DNA of 64,000 nt from an uncultured Clostridia bacterium (GTDB lineage Bacteria; Bacillota; Clostridia; Oscillospirales; Oscillospiraceae), in assembly GCA_947173485.1 (NCBI GenBank), contig CAMWFH010000001.1, forward strand, positions 496,001 to 560,000. The letters are read 5' to 3'. The translations under genes and the position numbers were made by a program. The notes beneath the pieces are model-generated. The model was not told the DNA's origin and made no database searches. It saw nothing but the letters and a program-made list of their open reading frames with translations. Shown in pieces: positions 32,967-41,740 of the stretch (the first letter of the stretch is position 1; the number at the start of each line of letters is the position of its first letter).

Positions 32967-33553
32967 CAGAACAGGAATTGATCCGCGCCGCCCAGCGGGG
33001 CAGTGAGCGGGCCTTCGAGGAGATCGTCCAGCGGTACGAGAAGCAGGTCTACCATCTGGCCCTGCGGATGTGCGGCCGGGAGGAGGACGCCTGGGAGGTC
33101 TATCAGGAGGCGTTCCTGTCGGCCTGGCGGGGGCTGGGGAGCTTTCGGGGCGATGCCGCCCTCTCCACCTGGCTCTACCGCCTCACCTCCAACGCGGCCA
33201 TCGACTACCTCCGGCGGCAGAACCGGCAGCGGGCCCTGGAGGGGACCTCTCTGGACGACGAGGAGGCCCCGGAGCCGGCGGACACCGCCCCCTCCCCCGC
33301 CCAGGCGGCGGAGCAGGGGGAACTGCGGGAGCAGATCCAGGCGGGCCTCATGGCCCTCAGCGCCAGCCAGCGGCAGGTGCTGCTGCTGCGGGAGCTCCAG
33401 GGGCTCACCTACGAGGAGATCAGCCGAGCCCTGGCGCTGGACCTGGGCACGGTCAAGTCCCGCATCGCCCGGGGGCGGGAAAATCTGCGGAAGTTCCTGC
33501 TGGCCACTGGGAACTTTTCCGACCGGCTGCCGTCTAATAGGGGTAGAAGATGA
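32963..33553 (+). CDS. ECF sigma factor (RpoE/SigW-like)
   Basis: 196 residues. Region 2 covers residues 18-85 (FEEIVQRYEKQVYHLALRMCG, then EVYQEAFLSAWRGLGSFRGDA, STWLYRLTSNAAIDYLRR). An acidic linker follows. Region 4 covers residues 125-180 (LMALSASQRQVLLLRELQGLTYEEISRAL, GTVKSRIARGRENLRK). It directs polymerase to a stress regulon, probably for the envelope. Its ATG overlaps the dusB stop, and the anti-sigma gene starts 35 bp after it. Confidence 0.93.
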   Translation: MTEQELIRAAQRGSERAFEEIVQRYEKQVYHLALRMCGREEDAWEVYQEAFLSAWRGLGSFRGDAALSTWLYRLTSNAAIDYLRRQNRQRALEGTSLDDEEAPEPADTAPSPAQAAEQGELREQIQAGLMALSASQRQVLLLRELQGLTYEEISRALALDLGTVKSRIARGRENLRKFLLATGNFSDRLPSNRGRR

Positions 33554-33588
33554 GACCAATGTGTGCGCCGGAAGGCGGGGAGGCTGCT

Positions 33589-34431
33589 ATGAGCAACGGC
33601 TGTAAGATCTATGGACCCCTTCTCCACTGCCTGTTAGACGGCGAGGTGACAGAGGAGGCGCGGGCAGCGGCGGAGGCCCATCTGGCGGCCTGTCCGGCCT
33701 GCGCGGCCCGCTATCAGGAGCTGGAGGCGGTCCACCTGGCCCTCCAGGCGCTGGAGGTGCCGGTGCCGGAGGGGCTGCGGGAGCGGACCATGGCCCGCAT
33801 CCGGCAGGAGCGGTCAGCCCGGCGTCAGCGGACCCTGGTCCGCTGGACCCGCGGCCTGGTGGCCGCGGCAGCCTGCTGCGCTTTTATCTTCCTGGGCGCC
33901 GGCCTGCTGCGCTTAGACGGCGCGGATAAAGCCGATAACGCTCCTGACAACTCCGGCGGCGTTGGCAGCGATGGCTTTTCGCTGATGATGGATCCCCCGG
34001 CAGATATGCCGGCAGACGGCAGTGACAGCGCCGCGGAGGGAGAGGTCCCCCTCAGGAGGGGGGCGGACGGCGATAACGGTGATAACGGTACTGACCTAGA
34101 GGGCAGCGGCGAGGAGGAGGCGGCGGTCAACGGCTCCCTGCCCGGCAGCAGCGCCGGTATGGACGGCATCGTCGACCCCACCGTCGCGCCGAATCTCGCC
34201 ATGCCCTGCGATGGGGAGGAACTGGACAGCGAGGCGCTCGATATCGCGACCGTGGAGACCGGCGAGGCGGCAGTGGGCGATTGGCTGGCCCTGTACCGCC
34301 CCGGCGAGGAGGGGCCCTTCTATCTGCCGGCGGAGGAGGCCGCCGCCCTGGGAGCCTACCTGGAAGAGGCGGGCGCGGCGCTGGACCTGCCGGCGGAGGA
34401 GCTCCTGCTGGTCTATGTCCCCGCTCCCTGA
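33589..34431 (+). CDS. Transmembrane anti-sigma factor with a zinc-finger (zf-HC2) domain
   Basis: 280 residues. GGGGAGG precedes the start at 33589. The N-terminal anti-sigma domain has CKIYGPLLHCLLDGE and HLAACPAC (HxxxCxxC zinc site, near residues 35-42). One membrane helix (about residues 88-106) follows. The outer part is acidic, low-complexity (Gly/Asp/Asn/Ser), then a folded end (PFYLPAEEAAALGAYLEEAG). It should hold the ECF sigma factor at the membrane until a signal releases it. Confidence 0.88.
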   Translation: MSNGCKIYGPLLHCLLDGEVTEEARAAAEAHLAACPACAARYQELEAVHLALQALEVPVPEGLRERTMARIRQERSARRQRTLVRWTRGLVAAAACCAFIFLGAGLLRLDGADKADNAPDNSGGVGSDGFSLMMDPPADMPADGSDSAAEGEVPLRRGADGDNGDNGTDLEGSGEEEAAVNGSLPGSSAGMDGIVDPTVAPNLAMPCDGEELDSEALDIATVETGEAAVGDWLALYRPGEEGPFYLPAEEAAALGAYLEEAGAALDLPAEELLLVYVPAP

Positions 34432-34446
34432 CCCAGACGCTCTTTT

Positions 34447-34480
34447 CCCCTGTCCCATCACGGGACAGGGGCTTTTTTAT
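34447..34480 (+). terminator. Terminator of the dusB-sigma-anti-sigma unit
   Basis: CCCCTGTCCC / GGGACAGGGG stem with an ATCAC loop, then CTTTTTTAT. The 280-bp gap up to rnfC otherwise holds AT-rich sequence and the rnf promoter. Confidence 0.88.
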
Positions 34481-34633
34481 GGAAAGTCGGAAAAAGCGGC
34501 GGGGACCATTCATAAAGCCCCCTTCTGCCCCTATAGAATGAGCAAAAGAGGGAAAGGGAGCCTGTTTTTCCGGTAAAATCGTTAATCTTTTGACAAAATC
34601 CTGAAAAATTTGCCCATTTCCATCCTTTTTCTC

Positions 34634-34662
34634 TGGACATTTCCGCAAAAAGTGTGTATAGT
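34634..34662 (+). promoter_or_regulatory. Sigma-A promoter of the rnf operon
   Basis: TGGACA and TATAGT with a 17-bp spacer, about 50 bp before rnfC. Confidence 0.7.
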
Positions 34663-34712
34663 AAAGTCGTATTGACAGCGCGGTAAGCGCTTTGATAGGA
34701 GAGGTGAGAGAA

Positions 34713-36083
34713 ATGGCCCAGGCCTTCTTTGGGGGCATCCACCCCCATGACAGCAAGGCGGCGACCAACAAGAAGCCCATCGAGCTGATGCCTCCTACCG
34801 CCCAGGTGGTCCTGCCCATGTCCCTCCACATCGGCGCGCCCTGCCGGCCCTGCGTGGCGGTAGGCGACCATGTGAAGATCGGGCAGGTGGTAGGAGAGGC
34901 GACGGCCTTCGTGTCCGCCCCCATCCATGCCAGCATCTCCGGCACGGTGACGGCGGTGGAGCCCCGGCCCCACTTCAATGGGCTCCAGGTCATGAGCGTC
35001 GTCATCGAGAACGACTTCGAGGACACGGTGGACGAGAGCGTCCATCCCCCTAAGGACCCGGATGGGCTCACAGCGGAGCAGATCGTGGAGGTGGTGAAGA
35101 ACGCCGGCATCGTAGGCCACGGCGGCGCTACCTTCCCCGCCCATGTGAAGATCAGCTCCGGCATCGGCAAGGTGGACACCGTCATCCTCAACGGCTGCGA
35201 GTGCGAGACCTACATCACCAGCGACCACCGTCTGATGATGGAGGAGCCGGAGGAGATCATCGGCGGGGCCAAGCTGCTGGCCAAGGTCTTCAAGGTGGAC
35301 CAGATCATCCTGGCCATCGAGGCCAACAAGGCCAACGCCGCCGAGCTGATGCGGCTGAAGATCGAGCAGCTGGGGGCCCCCATCAAGGTGGAGGTGCTGC
35401 GCACCCGCTACCCCCAGGGCGCTGAGAAGCAGCTGTGCCAGGCCATCACCGGCAAGCAGATCCCCTCCGGGGCCCTGCCCGCCTCCATCGGCTGCGCGGT
35501 GTTCAACGTGGACACGGCGGGGGCCATCTACCGGGCGGTCTACCGGGGCATCCCCGACATCCGGCGGATCGTCACCGTCTCCGGCTCCGGCGTCCGGGAC
35601 CCCAAGAACCTCAACTGCCGCATCGGCACCCCCTTCCGGGAACTGCTGGACGCCTGCGGCGGCGTCTATCCCGACACCTTCAAGATCTTGGCCGGCGGGC
35701 CCATGATGGGCTACGCCCAGTATAACATGGACGTCCCTGTGGGCAAGGGGACCAACGGCATCCTGGCCTTCCGCAAGGACGAGGAGCGGACCGTGGCTGA
35801 CCCCACCTGCATCCGCTGCGGCAAGTGTACCAGCGTCTGCCCCATGCGCCTCCAGCCCCTGTTCATGTACATGTATGAGAGCCGGGATATGCTGAAGGAG
35901 CTGGAGGCGGCCCATGTGATGGACTGCATCGAGTGCGGCTGCTGCGCCTACATCTGCCCCGGCCGGCTCCACCTGACCCAGACCTTCCGCACCGGCAAGC
36001 AGAAGATCCTGAACGCCCGCGCCAAGGCCAAGGCGGAGGCCGAGGCTGCCGCCAAGGCGGCGGAAGAGAAAAAGGAGGCGTAA
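34713..36083 (+). CDS. rnfC: Rnf complex subunit RnfC
   Basis: 456 residues. Peripheral subunit of the ferredoxin:NAD+ oxidoreductase, with the NADH/FMN-binding Complex-I-51-kDa-like fold (GxGGAxFPxHVK as VGHGGATFPAHVK; ILNGCECETYITSDHRLM) and two [4Fe-4S] motifs (CIRCGKCTSVCPMRL, CIECGCCAYICPGRL). GGAGAGGTG precedes the ATG. A C-terminal Ala/Lys/Glu tail is typical. First of the six rnf genes. Confidence 0.95.
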   Translation: MAQAFFGGIHPHDSKAATNKKPIELMPPTAQVVLPMSLHIGAPCRPCVAVGDHVKIGQVVGEATAFVSAPIHASISGTVTAVEPRPHFNGLQVMSVVIENDFEDTVDESVHPPKDPDGLTAEQIVEVVKNAGIVGHGGATFPAHVKISSGIGKVDTVILNGCECETYITSDHRLMMEEPEEIIGGAKLLAKVFKVDQIILAIEANKANAAELMRLKIEQLGAPIKVEVLRTRYPQGAEKQLCQAITGKQIPSGALPASIGCAVFNVDTAGAIYRAVYRGIPDIRRIVTVSGSGVRDPKNLNCRIGTPFRELLDACGGVYPDTFKILAGGPMMGYAQYNMDVPVGKGTNGILAFRKDEERTVADPTCIRCGKCTSVCPMRLQPLFMYMYESRDMLKELEAAHVMDCIECGCCAYICPGRLHLTQTFRTGKQKILNARAKAKAEAEAAAKAAEEKKEA

Positions 36084-36087
36084 CGAG

Positions 36088-37101
36088 ATGGATTATAAAG
36101 AATTGAAGCTGATCGCCTCCACCTCTCCCCATATCCGCAGTAAGAACTCTGCCCGGACCCTGATGGTGGACGTGATCATCGCCCTGCTGCCGGCCCTGGC
36201 CTTCTCCGTGTACAACTTCGGTATGCGGGCCCTGACCCTGACGCTGGTATCCATGGCGGGGTGCGTGGTCATCGAGGCGGCTTACCGCGTCCTCACCGGC
36301 AGGCACCAGACCGCCAGTGACCTCTCCGCCGCCGTCACCGGTATGCTGCTGGCCTTCGTCTGCCCTGTCACCCTGCCCTACTGGACCATCCTGCTGGCCG
36401 ACGCCTTCGCCATCATCATCGTCAAGCAGCTCTACGGCGGCATCGGCAAGAACTTCATGAACCCCGCCCTGGGGGCCAGGGCCTTCCTCTTCTCCTGGGC
36501 CGGCCTGATGAGCAACTGGGTGGCGCCGGGGACCAAGGCGGCCCTCTGGGGCTCCACTGCGGACGCCGCCACCTACGCCACCCCCATGTCCTTCCTCCAC
36601 GCCAACGATCTGGAGGGGCTGAAGCGGGTCTACGACCTGCCCGCCATGTTCATCGGCCGCACCGGCGGCTCCCTGGGAGAGGTCTCCGCCATGCTGCTGC
36701 TCTTCGGCGGCGTGTTCCTGATCCTCCGCCGGGTCATCGCCTGGTATATCCCCGCCAGCTACATCGGCACCGTGGCGGTCCTGACCTTCCTCTTCCCCCG
36801 GGGCAACGACCCCCGGGAGTGGATGCTCTACAATCTCTTGGGCGGCGGACTGATGCTAGGGGCCTTCTTCATGGCCACCGACTTCGTCACCTCCCCCGTC
36901 ACCCGCCGGGGCCAGGCGATCTTCGGCGTGGGCTGCGGCCTGCTGACCGTGTTCATCCGCTACTTCGGGTCCTATAACGAGGGCGTGTGCTACTCCATCC
37001 TGATCATGAACCTGTGCGTCTGGCTCATCGACAAGTATGTGAAGCCCCATCATTTCGGCGTCCCCCGGACAGCTAAGAAAAAGGAGGAGGCAGGAAAATG
37101 A
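36088..37101 (+). CDS. rnfD: Rnf complex subunit RnfD
   Basis: 337 residues, about ten membrane segments. It carries covalent FMN; the likely attachment Thr lies in MATDFVTSPVTRRGQ, and the GGIGKNFMNPALGARAF motif is conserved. It lies 4 bp after rnfC and overlaps rnfG by 4 bp. Together with RnfA and RnfE it forms the membrane core that moves Na+ or H+. Confidence 0.95.
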   Translation: MDYKELKLIASTSPHIRSKNSARTLMVDVIIALLPALAFSVYNFGMRALTLTLVSMAGCVVIEAAYRVLTGRHQTASDLSAAVTGMLLAFVCPVTLPYWTILLADAFAIIIVKQLYGGIGKNFMNPALGARAFLFSWAGLMSNWVAPGTKAALWGSTADAATYATPMSFLHANDLEGLKRVYDLPAMFIGRTGGSLGEVSAMLLLFGGVFLILRRVIAWYIPASYIGTVAVLTFLFPRGNDPREWMLYNLLGGGLMLGAFFMATDFVTSPVTRRGQAIFGVGCGLLTVFIRYFGSYNEGVCYSILIMNLCVWLIDKYVKPHHFGVPRTAKKKEEAGK

Positions 37102-37718
37102 GTGAGAAAAAGGCTCCGGGCGCCCGGGCAGCCAAGCCCGCCCCCAAGCAGCCGGTCCAGCTGGACCCCCAGTACATCACCCGCCTCACCGTCACCCTGC
37201 TGGCCATCTGCGTCGTGGTGGCGCTGCTGCTGGGCGTGACCAACGCTATCACCAAGCCTCTGATCGACGAGGCCAAGGCGGAGAAGGCCCGGGCGGCCAT
37301 GATGGCGGTGTTCCCCGCTGATGAGTACGTCCCCGTGGAGAGGGAGCTGCCCAAGGGCATCTCCGCCTGGTATACGGTCCGCCATGGGAGCACCAGCGTA
37401 GGCTGGGTCCTGGAGACCACCGCCGCCGGCTCCCAAGGGCCCATCACCATGATGGTGGGCGTCGATATAAATGGCGAGGTCACCGGCGTCTCCGTCATCA
37501 GCCACAGCGAGACCTCCAACATCGGCACCAAGGTGGTGGACAGCCAGACCGTCCTGGACCGGCTGATCGGTATGAGCCACGCCGACGGGGAGATCACCCT
37601 CAACGCGGGCACCAACCGGTTCGACGGCGTCTCCGGCGCCACCTACAGCTCCAAGGGCGTGGTGGCCGGCGTCAACGCCGCCCTGGACGCGGTGGCGCCG
37701 GATGTAGGAAAGTGGTAA
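37098..37718 (+). CDS. rnfG: Rnf complex subunit RnfG
   Basis: 206 residues. One N-terminal membrane helix (about residues 29-52) and a large outer domain with the covalent-FMN site in FDGVSGATYSSKGV (SGAT, Thr). A basic Ala/Pro/Lys stretch precedes the helix. It overlaps the rnfD stop by 4 bp. Confidence 0.95.
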   Translation: MSEKKAPGARAAKPAPKQPVQLDPQYITRLTVTLLAICVVVALLLGVTNAITKPLIDEAKAEKARAAMMAVFPADEYVPVERELPKGISAWYTVRHGSTSVGWVLETTAAGSQGPITMMVGVDINGEVTGVSVISHSETSNIGTKVVDSQTVLDRLIGMSHADGEITLNAGTNRFDGVSGATYSSKGVVAGVNAALDAVAPDVGKW

Positions 37719-37738
37719 GGTAAAGGAGGGGCAAACGA

Positions 37739-38383
37739 ATGGATCTCAAGAAACAACTGAAGGAGGGCCTTTTGACCCAGAACCCGGTGCTGGTCCAGCT
37801 GCTGGGCATGTGTTCCACCCTGGCCATCACCACCAGCCTCTTCAACGGCCTGGGGATGGGCGTGGCGGTCACCGCCATCCTCACCTGCTCCAACATCGTC
37901 ATCTCCCTGCTGCGGAAGGTGATCCCCGATAAGATCCGCATCGCGGCCTACATCGTGGTCATCGCGGGCTTCGTCACCATCGTGGACCTGCTGCTCCAGG
38001 CCTATGTCCAGGAGCTGGCGGAGAGCCTGGGCGTGTTCATCCCGCTGATCGTGGTCAACTGCATCATCTTAGGCCGGGCGGAGGCCTTCGCCAGCAAGAA
38101 CAGCGTGGCCGCCTCCGCCGTGGACGGCCTCTGCCAGGGCATCGGCTATACGGTGGTGCTGGTGGTCATGTCGGTGATCCGGGAGTTCTTAGGCTGCGGC
38201 ACCTTCGGCGCGGGCATCCTCAACGGGGGCAAGGGCTATGTGCTGCTGGGCTCCCAGTACCCTGCCAGCCTGATCGCCCAGCCGGTAGGCGGCTTTTTGA
38301 CCCTGGGCATCCTCATCGCCCTGACCCAGTGGCTGATGAGGCCGGCAAAGAAAAAGGAGGGATCAAGGGATGGACTTCGGTAA
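37739..38383 (+). CDS. rnfE: Rnf complex subunit RnfE
   Basis: 214 residues, six membrane segments. Conserved core [20 protein letters not shown] and [17 protein letters not shown], the Cys shared by RnfA and RnfE that binds a membrane-embedded Fe cluster. GGAGG precedes the start. The last 14 bp overlap rnfA. Confidence 0.95.
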   Translation: MDLKKQLKEGLLTQNPVLVQLLGMCSTLAITTSLFNGLGMGVAVTAILTCSNIVISLLRKVIPDKIRIAAYIVVIAGFVTIVDLLLQAYVQELAESLGVFIPLIVVNCIILGRAEAFASKNSVAASAVDGLCQGIGYTVVLVVMSVIREFLGCGTFGAGILNGGKGYVLLGSQYPASLIAQPVGGFLTLGILIALTQWLMRPAKKKEGSRDGLR

Positions 38384-38957
38384 ACTGTTCACTATCTCCC
38401 TGGGGGCCATTCTGGTCAACAACTTCATCCTGGTCCAGTTCCTGGGCATCTGCCCCTTCATGGGCGTGTCCAAGAAGATGGACACCGCCGCCGGCATGGG
38501 CTTCGCCGTGACCTTCGTCATGGGCTTAGCCTCGGCGTTCACCTGGCTGGTCAACCAGATCCTGGTCCTCTGGGAGCTGGAGTATATGCAGACGGTGGCC
38601 TTCATCCTGGTCATCGCCGCCCTGGTCCAGCTGGTGGAGATGTTCCTGCAAAAGAGCGTCCCCGCTCTGTATGACGCCCTGGGCGTCTACCTGCCCCTGA
38701 TCACCACCAACTGCGCCGTGCTGGGCGTGGCGGTGCTGAACGTGCAGAACGAGTACACCTTCCTGGAGTCCGTGGTCTACGGCATCACCGGCGGCCTGGG
38801 CTTCCTGCTGGTGATCGTCCTCTTCGCCAGCATCCGGGAGCGGCTGGAGTTCGCCGACCCGCCGGAGTGCTTCAAGGGCTTCCCCATCGCGCTGATCACC
38901 GCCGGCCTGATGGCCCTGGCCTTCATGGGCTTCTCCGGGCTGAACGTGCCGGTCTAA
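38370..38957 (+). CDS. rnfA: Rnf complex subunit RnfA
   Basis: 195 residues, six membrane segments, homologous to RnfE in inverted orientation. Conserved [19 protein letters not shown] and [20 protein letters not shown] lies inside the end of rnfE, so translation is coupled. Confidence 0.95.
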   Translation: MDFGKLFTISLGAILVNNFILVQFLGICPFMGVSKKMDTAAGMGFAVTFVMGLASAFTWLVNQILVLWELEYMQTVAFILVIAALVQLVEMFLQKSVPALYDALGVYLPLITTNCAVLGVAVLNVQNEYTFLESVVYGITGGLGFLLVIVLFASIRERLEFADPPECFKGFPIALITAGLMALAFMGFSGLNVPV

Positions 38958-38972
38958 AGGAGGGCAAGAGAG

Positions 38973-39803
38973 ATGAATACTGTATTCGCCGTTGCCCTGC
39001 TGGGCATTTTGGGGGGCGTGTTCGGCCTGGTGCTGGCCATCGCCTCCAAGGTCTTTGAGGTCCACGCCGACCCCCGGGTGACCCAGATCGCCGGCATCCT
39101 GCCGGGGGCCAACTGCGGCGGCTGCGGCTTTGCCGGGTGCAACGCCTGCGCCACCAATATCGTTGCCGGCAAGGCGCCGGTCAATGCCTGTCCCGTCTGC
39201 TCCGGCGCCCAGACCAAGCGCATCGCCGCCATCATGGGGGTGGAGGTGACCACCGCCGAGCGGCGGGTGGCCATGGTCCGTTGCGCCGGCGGGGAGCGGG
39301 CCGCGAAGAAGTTCAAGTATGTGGGCATCAGCGACTGCCTCGCCGCCCTGAAGGTGGGGGGCAATGGTCCCCTGGATTGCAGCTTTGGCTGCCTAGGCTT
39401 TGGCAACTGCGTGCGGACCTGCCCCTTCGGGGCCATGTTCATCAACAAGAAGGGCGTGGCCGAGGTGGACCGGGACCTCTGCACCAACTGCCTCAAGTGC
39501 GCCGAGGCCTGCCCCCGGAAGCTGATCGTCTCCGTGCCCTACGCGGCAGACGTCCTGGTCCGCTGCAACAGCCAGGACAAGGGCGTCATCGCCAAGAACT
39601 ACTGCACCGTCAGCTGCATCGGCTGCCGGCTGTGTGAGAAGAACTGCGAGCAGGGGGCCATCAAGGTCATCGACAACCGGGCCGTGATCGACTACAAGCT
39701 CTGCACCTCCTGCGGCATCTGCGTGGCCAAGTGCCCCCGGAAGCTGATCGAGGACCGCAACGCCAACGACCGGGTGTCCCCGGTGGTGGTGAAGGGCGCG
39801 TAA
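38973..39803 (+). CDS. rnfB: Rnf complex subunit RnfB
   Basis: 276 residues. One N-terminal membrane helix, then ILPGANCGGCGFAGCNACATNI (extra Fe-S motif), a CPVCSG motif, and later several ferredoxin-type clusters (CTNCLKCAEACPRKL, CIGCRLCEKNCEQGAI, CTSCGICVAKCPRKL). It is the entry point for reduced ferredoxin. Last gene of the operon; a large stem-loop follows. Confidence 0.95.
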   Translation: MNTVFAVALLGILGGVFGLVLAIASKVFEVHADPRVTQIAGILPGANCGGCGFAGCNACATNIVAGKAPVNACPVCSGAQTKRIAAIMGVEVTTAERRVAMVRCAGGERAAKKFKYVGISDCLAALKVGGNGPLDCSFGCLGFGNCVRTCPFGAMFINKKGVAEVDRDLCTNCLKCAEACPRKLIVSVPYAADVLVRCNSQDKGVIAKNYCTVSCIGCRLCEKNCEQGAIKVIDNRAVIDYKLCTSCGICVAKCPRKLIEDRNANDRVSPVVVKGA

Positions 39804-39846
39804 GGAGCGCACCGGCCCGCGCCCATAGGATAAAACGATCTCATAC

Positions 39847-39930
39847 GCCCCGCCAGGGGCCGGGGCCCGCCTTCTTCGGGGAGACGGGTCCCGGCGTCCT
39901 TGGCGGGGCCTGTTCTATCCCCCTTTTTTG
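39847..39930 (+). terminator. Large stem-loop after the rnf operon
   Basis: Outer arms CCCCGCCAGG / CCTTGGCGGGG and inner arms GCCGGGGCCCG / CGGGTCCCGGC around a TTCTTCGG-containing loop, followed after 18 bp by CCCCTTTTTTG. Confidence 0.7.
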
Positions 39931-39969
39931 CCGCATAGGATAGTCCATCCTACATAAGAGGTGCTGTAC

Positions 39970-40572
39970 ATGGATGAAACTTTGCGGAAAAATCTGGTGG
40001 AGCTGCGGGGCCGGGCGGAGGGGGAGCCGGAGTTCTCCCACGAGAACCACGGCGAACGGTTCTACCGCTTCCCCCTGGCGGCGGCCAGGCTCTCCGGCCA
40101 GGTGGACACCCTCCACATCCTGGCCACCCAGTTCCAATTCCTGGAGCTGCTGCCCCTGACCGGGCGGCAGCTGGCCGTCACCGGGCAGCTGCGCTCCTTC
40201 AACAACAAGAGCGGCCAGGGCAGCCGGCTGGTAATCACCGTGCTGGCCCGCACCCTCCGGCAGGAGGAGGGGGAGGGCCAGAACGTGATCCACCTCTCCG
40301 GGGTCATCTGCAAGCCGCCGATCCTCCGGCGGACGCCCCTGGGGCGGTGCATCTGCGATGTGATGCTGGCAGTGAACCGGCGGTATGGCCGGGCGGACTA
40401 CCTCCCCTGCATCGGCTGGGGGCAGGTGGCGGTGACGGTGGGGCATATGCCGGTGGGGACGCCTCTGCGGCTGGAGGGCCGGGTCCAGAGCCGGGTGTAC
40501 ACCAAGCTGCTGGAGGACGGGCGCAGCGAGGAGCGCACCGCTTTCGAGGTGAGCATCATGCAGCTGGAATAG
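39970..40572 (+). CDS. SSB-like protein with two OB-fold domains
   Basis: 200 residues. AGAGGTG precedes the ATG at 39970. Residues 35-95 (VDTLHILATQFQ ... LAVTGQLRSFNNKSGQGSRLVITVLART) and 103-200 (NVIHLSGVICKPPILRRTPLGRCICDVMLAVNRRYGRADYLPCIGWG, then GTPLRLEGRVQSR) each look like a single-stranded-DNA-binding OB fold. The second half matches SSB better. The acidic C-terminal tip of replicative SSB is missing. Probably an accessory ssDNA-binding protein; its partners are unknown. Monocistronic, with its own terminator. Confidence 0.72.
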   Translation: MDETLRKNLVELRGRAEGEPEFSHENHGERFYRFPLAAARLSGQVDTLHILATQFQFLELLPLTGRQLAVTGQLRSFNNKSGQGSRLVITVLARTLRQEEGEGQNVIHLSGVICKPPILRRTPLGRCICDVMLAVNRRYGRADYLPCIGWGQVAVTVGHMPVGTPLRLEGRVQSRVYTKLLEDGRSEERTAFEVSIMQLE

Positions 40573-40575
40573 GGC

Positions 40576-40608
40576 AGGGCGGCGCGGATGCGCCGCCCTT
40601 GTTTTTTG
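40576..40608 (+). terminator. Terminator of the SSB-like gene
   Basis: AGGGCGGCGC / GCGCCGCCCT stem with a short loop, then TGTTTTTTG. Confidence 0.88.
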
Positions 40609-40688
40609 ACCTGTGGCGCAGATGTGCCGTCCTCTGTTTTTTGCCCTCACGCCGTTGTCGCTTTTCTGGCGACTTTTCCATTTTGCTG

Positions 40689-40717
40689 TTGCGCAGGGGG
40701 TGGATCTTTGCTATACT
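40689..40717 (+). promoter_or_regulatory. Sigma-A promoter of the surface-protein cluster
   Basis: TTGCGC and TATACT with a 17-bp spacer, 30 bp before the transglutaminase-like gene. Confidence 0.65.
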
Positions 40718-40746
40718 TTGTCTATATACAGAAGGAGGGCCGGGAC

Positions 40747-41718
40747 ATGAGGAAAAAGTGTCTGCCCGTTTTTTTCTGCCTGCTCCTGCTGCTGCCCCCT
40801 GGGGCGAGAGCTATGAGCCAGGAGGAGGTCCTGGCCCATGACCGGGAGATAGCGGACCGGTGGGTCAACTGGGTCCCGGCGGACTGGGAGCGGGACGGGG
40901 ACGTGGCGGCCCTGGCCGCCCAGCTGGCCGCCGGCGATCCGGCGGCCCTGCCGGAGCGGGTCCACCGATGGATCTGCGAGAACATCCGCTACGACTGGGA
41001 CGCCTTCGAGGCCGGGACCTACAGCACCCTCTCCCCCGCCTCGGTGCTGGCGGAGGGGCGGGGGGTCTGCGAGGGCATCGCCAACCTGGTCCAGGCCCTG
41101 TTTTTGGAGGCGGGGGTCCCCTGCATCAAGGTCTGGGGCGTAGCCATTACGGAGGACCAGTCCTGGGAGGCGTGGGACACCAGCCGGATCAACCACACCT
41201 GGAACGAGTACTACTGGGCGGGGACCTGGACCAGCATGGACTGCACCATGGACCTGCAAAACGGCCCGCCCTATCGAGCGGCCTATCTGGCCCCGGAGCC
41301 GGCCTTCTTCGCCCGGACCCATCTGGTCCTCCGGCGGGGGGAGGGCGGGGATGCCCCAGACCCCTGGGCCCTGGCCGAGGTGACGGAGGCGGTGGACCGG
41401 GGGCTGGTCCCTCTGGACCTGCTCCGCCGCTACCGCGCGCCGGTGACGGAGCGGGAGCTTTTGGCCCTTCTGGGCCGGTCCGGCGGGGAGGAGCGGCCTC
41501 TGACCCGGCTGGAGGCGGCCCTTCTCCTGGCGGAGGGGCTGGAGACCGGGGGCACAGCCCCCTATATAGACACCGGCCATCTCCCGGCGGACGCCCAGGC
41601 CGCTCTGGCCGCCCTGTACCGTTTGGATATCCTCCACGGCAGCGGCGGGCGGTTCTGTCCCAATGATCTCTTCACCCGGCAGGAAGCCGCCGCCGTCCTG
41701 GCGCGGTGCGCACGATAA
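40747..41718 (+). CDS. Secreted transglutaminase-like protein with C-terminal SLH region
   Basis: 323 residues. A signal peptide is clear (MRKK, hydrophobic LLLLLPPG, ARA). The papain-like triad of the transglutaminase core is visible: Cys in GRGVCEGIANL (near residue 108), His in INHTWNEYY (near 149) and Asp in TSMDCTMDL (near 164). From about residue 245 there are SLH-like motifs (RLEAALLLAEGL, ALYRLDILHGSGGRFCPNDLFTRQEAAAVLAR). The family includes cell-wall-bound proteases and cross-linkers. GAAGGAGGG precedes the ATG. It is 22 bp upstream of the kinase gene. Confidence 0.83.
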   Translation: MRKKCLPVFFCLLLLLPPGARAMSQEEVLAHDREIADRWVNWVPADWERDGDVAALAAQLAAGDPAALPERVHRWICENIRYDWDAFEAGTYSTLSPASVLAEGRGVCEGIANLVQALFLEAGVPCIKVWGVAITEDQSWEAWDTSRINHTWNEYYWAGTWTSMDCTMDLQNGPPYRAAYLAPEPAFFARTHLVLRRGEGGDAPDPWALAEVTEAVDRGLVPLDLLRRYRAPVTERELLALLGRSGGEERPLTRLEAALLLAEGLETGGTAPYIDTGHLPADAQAALAALYRLDILHGSGGRFCPNDLFTRQEAAAVLARCAR

Positions 41719-41740
41719 GCTCGATAAGGAGGAACGACCC

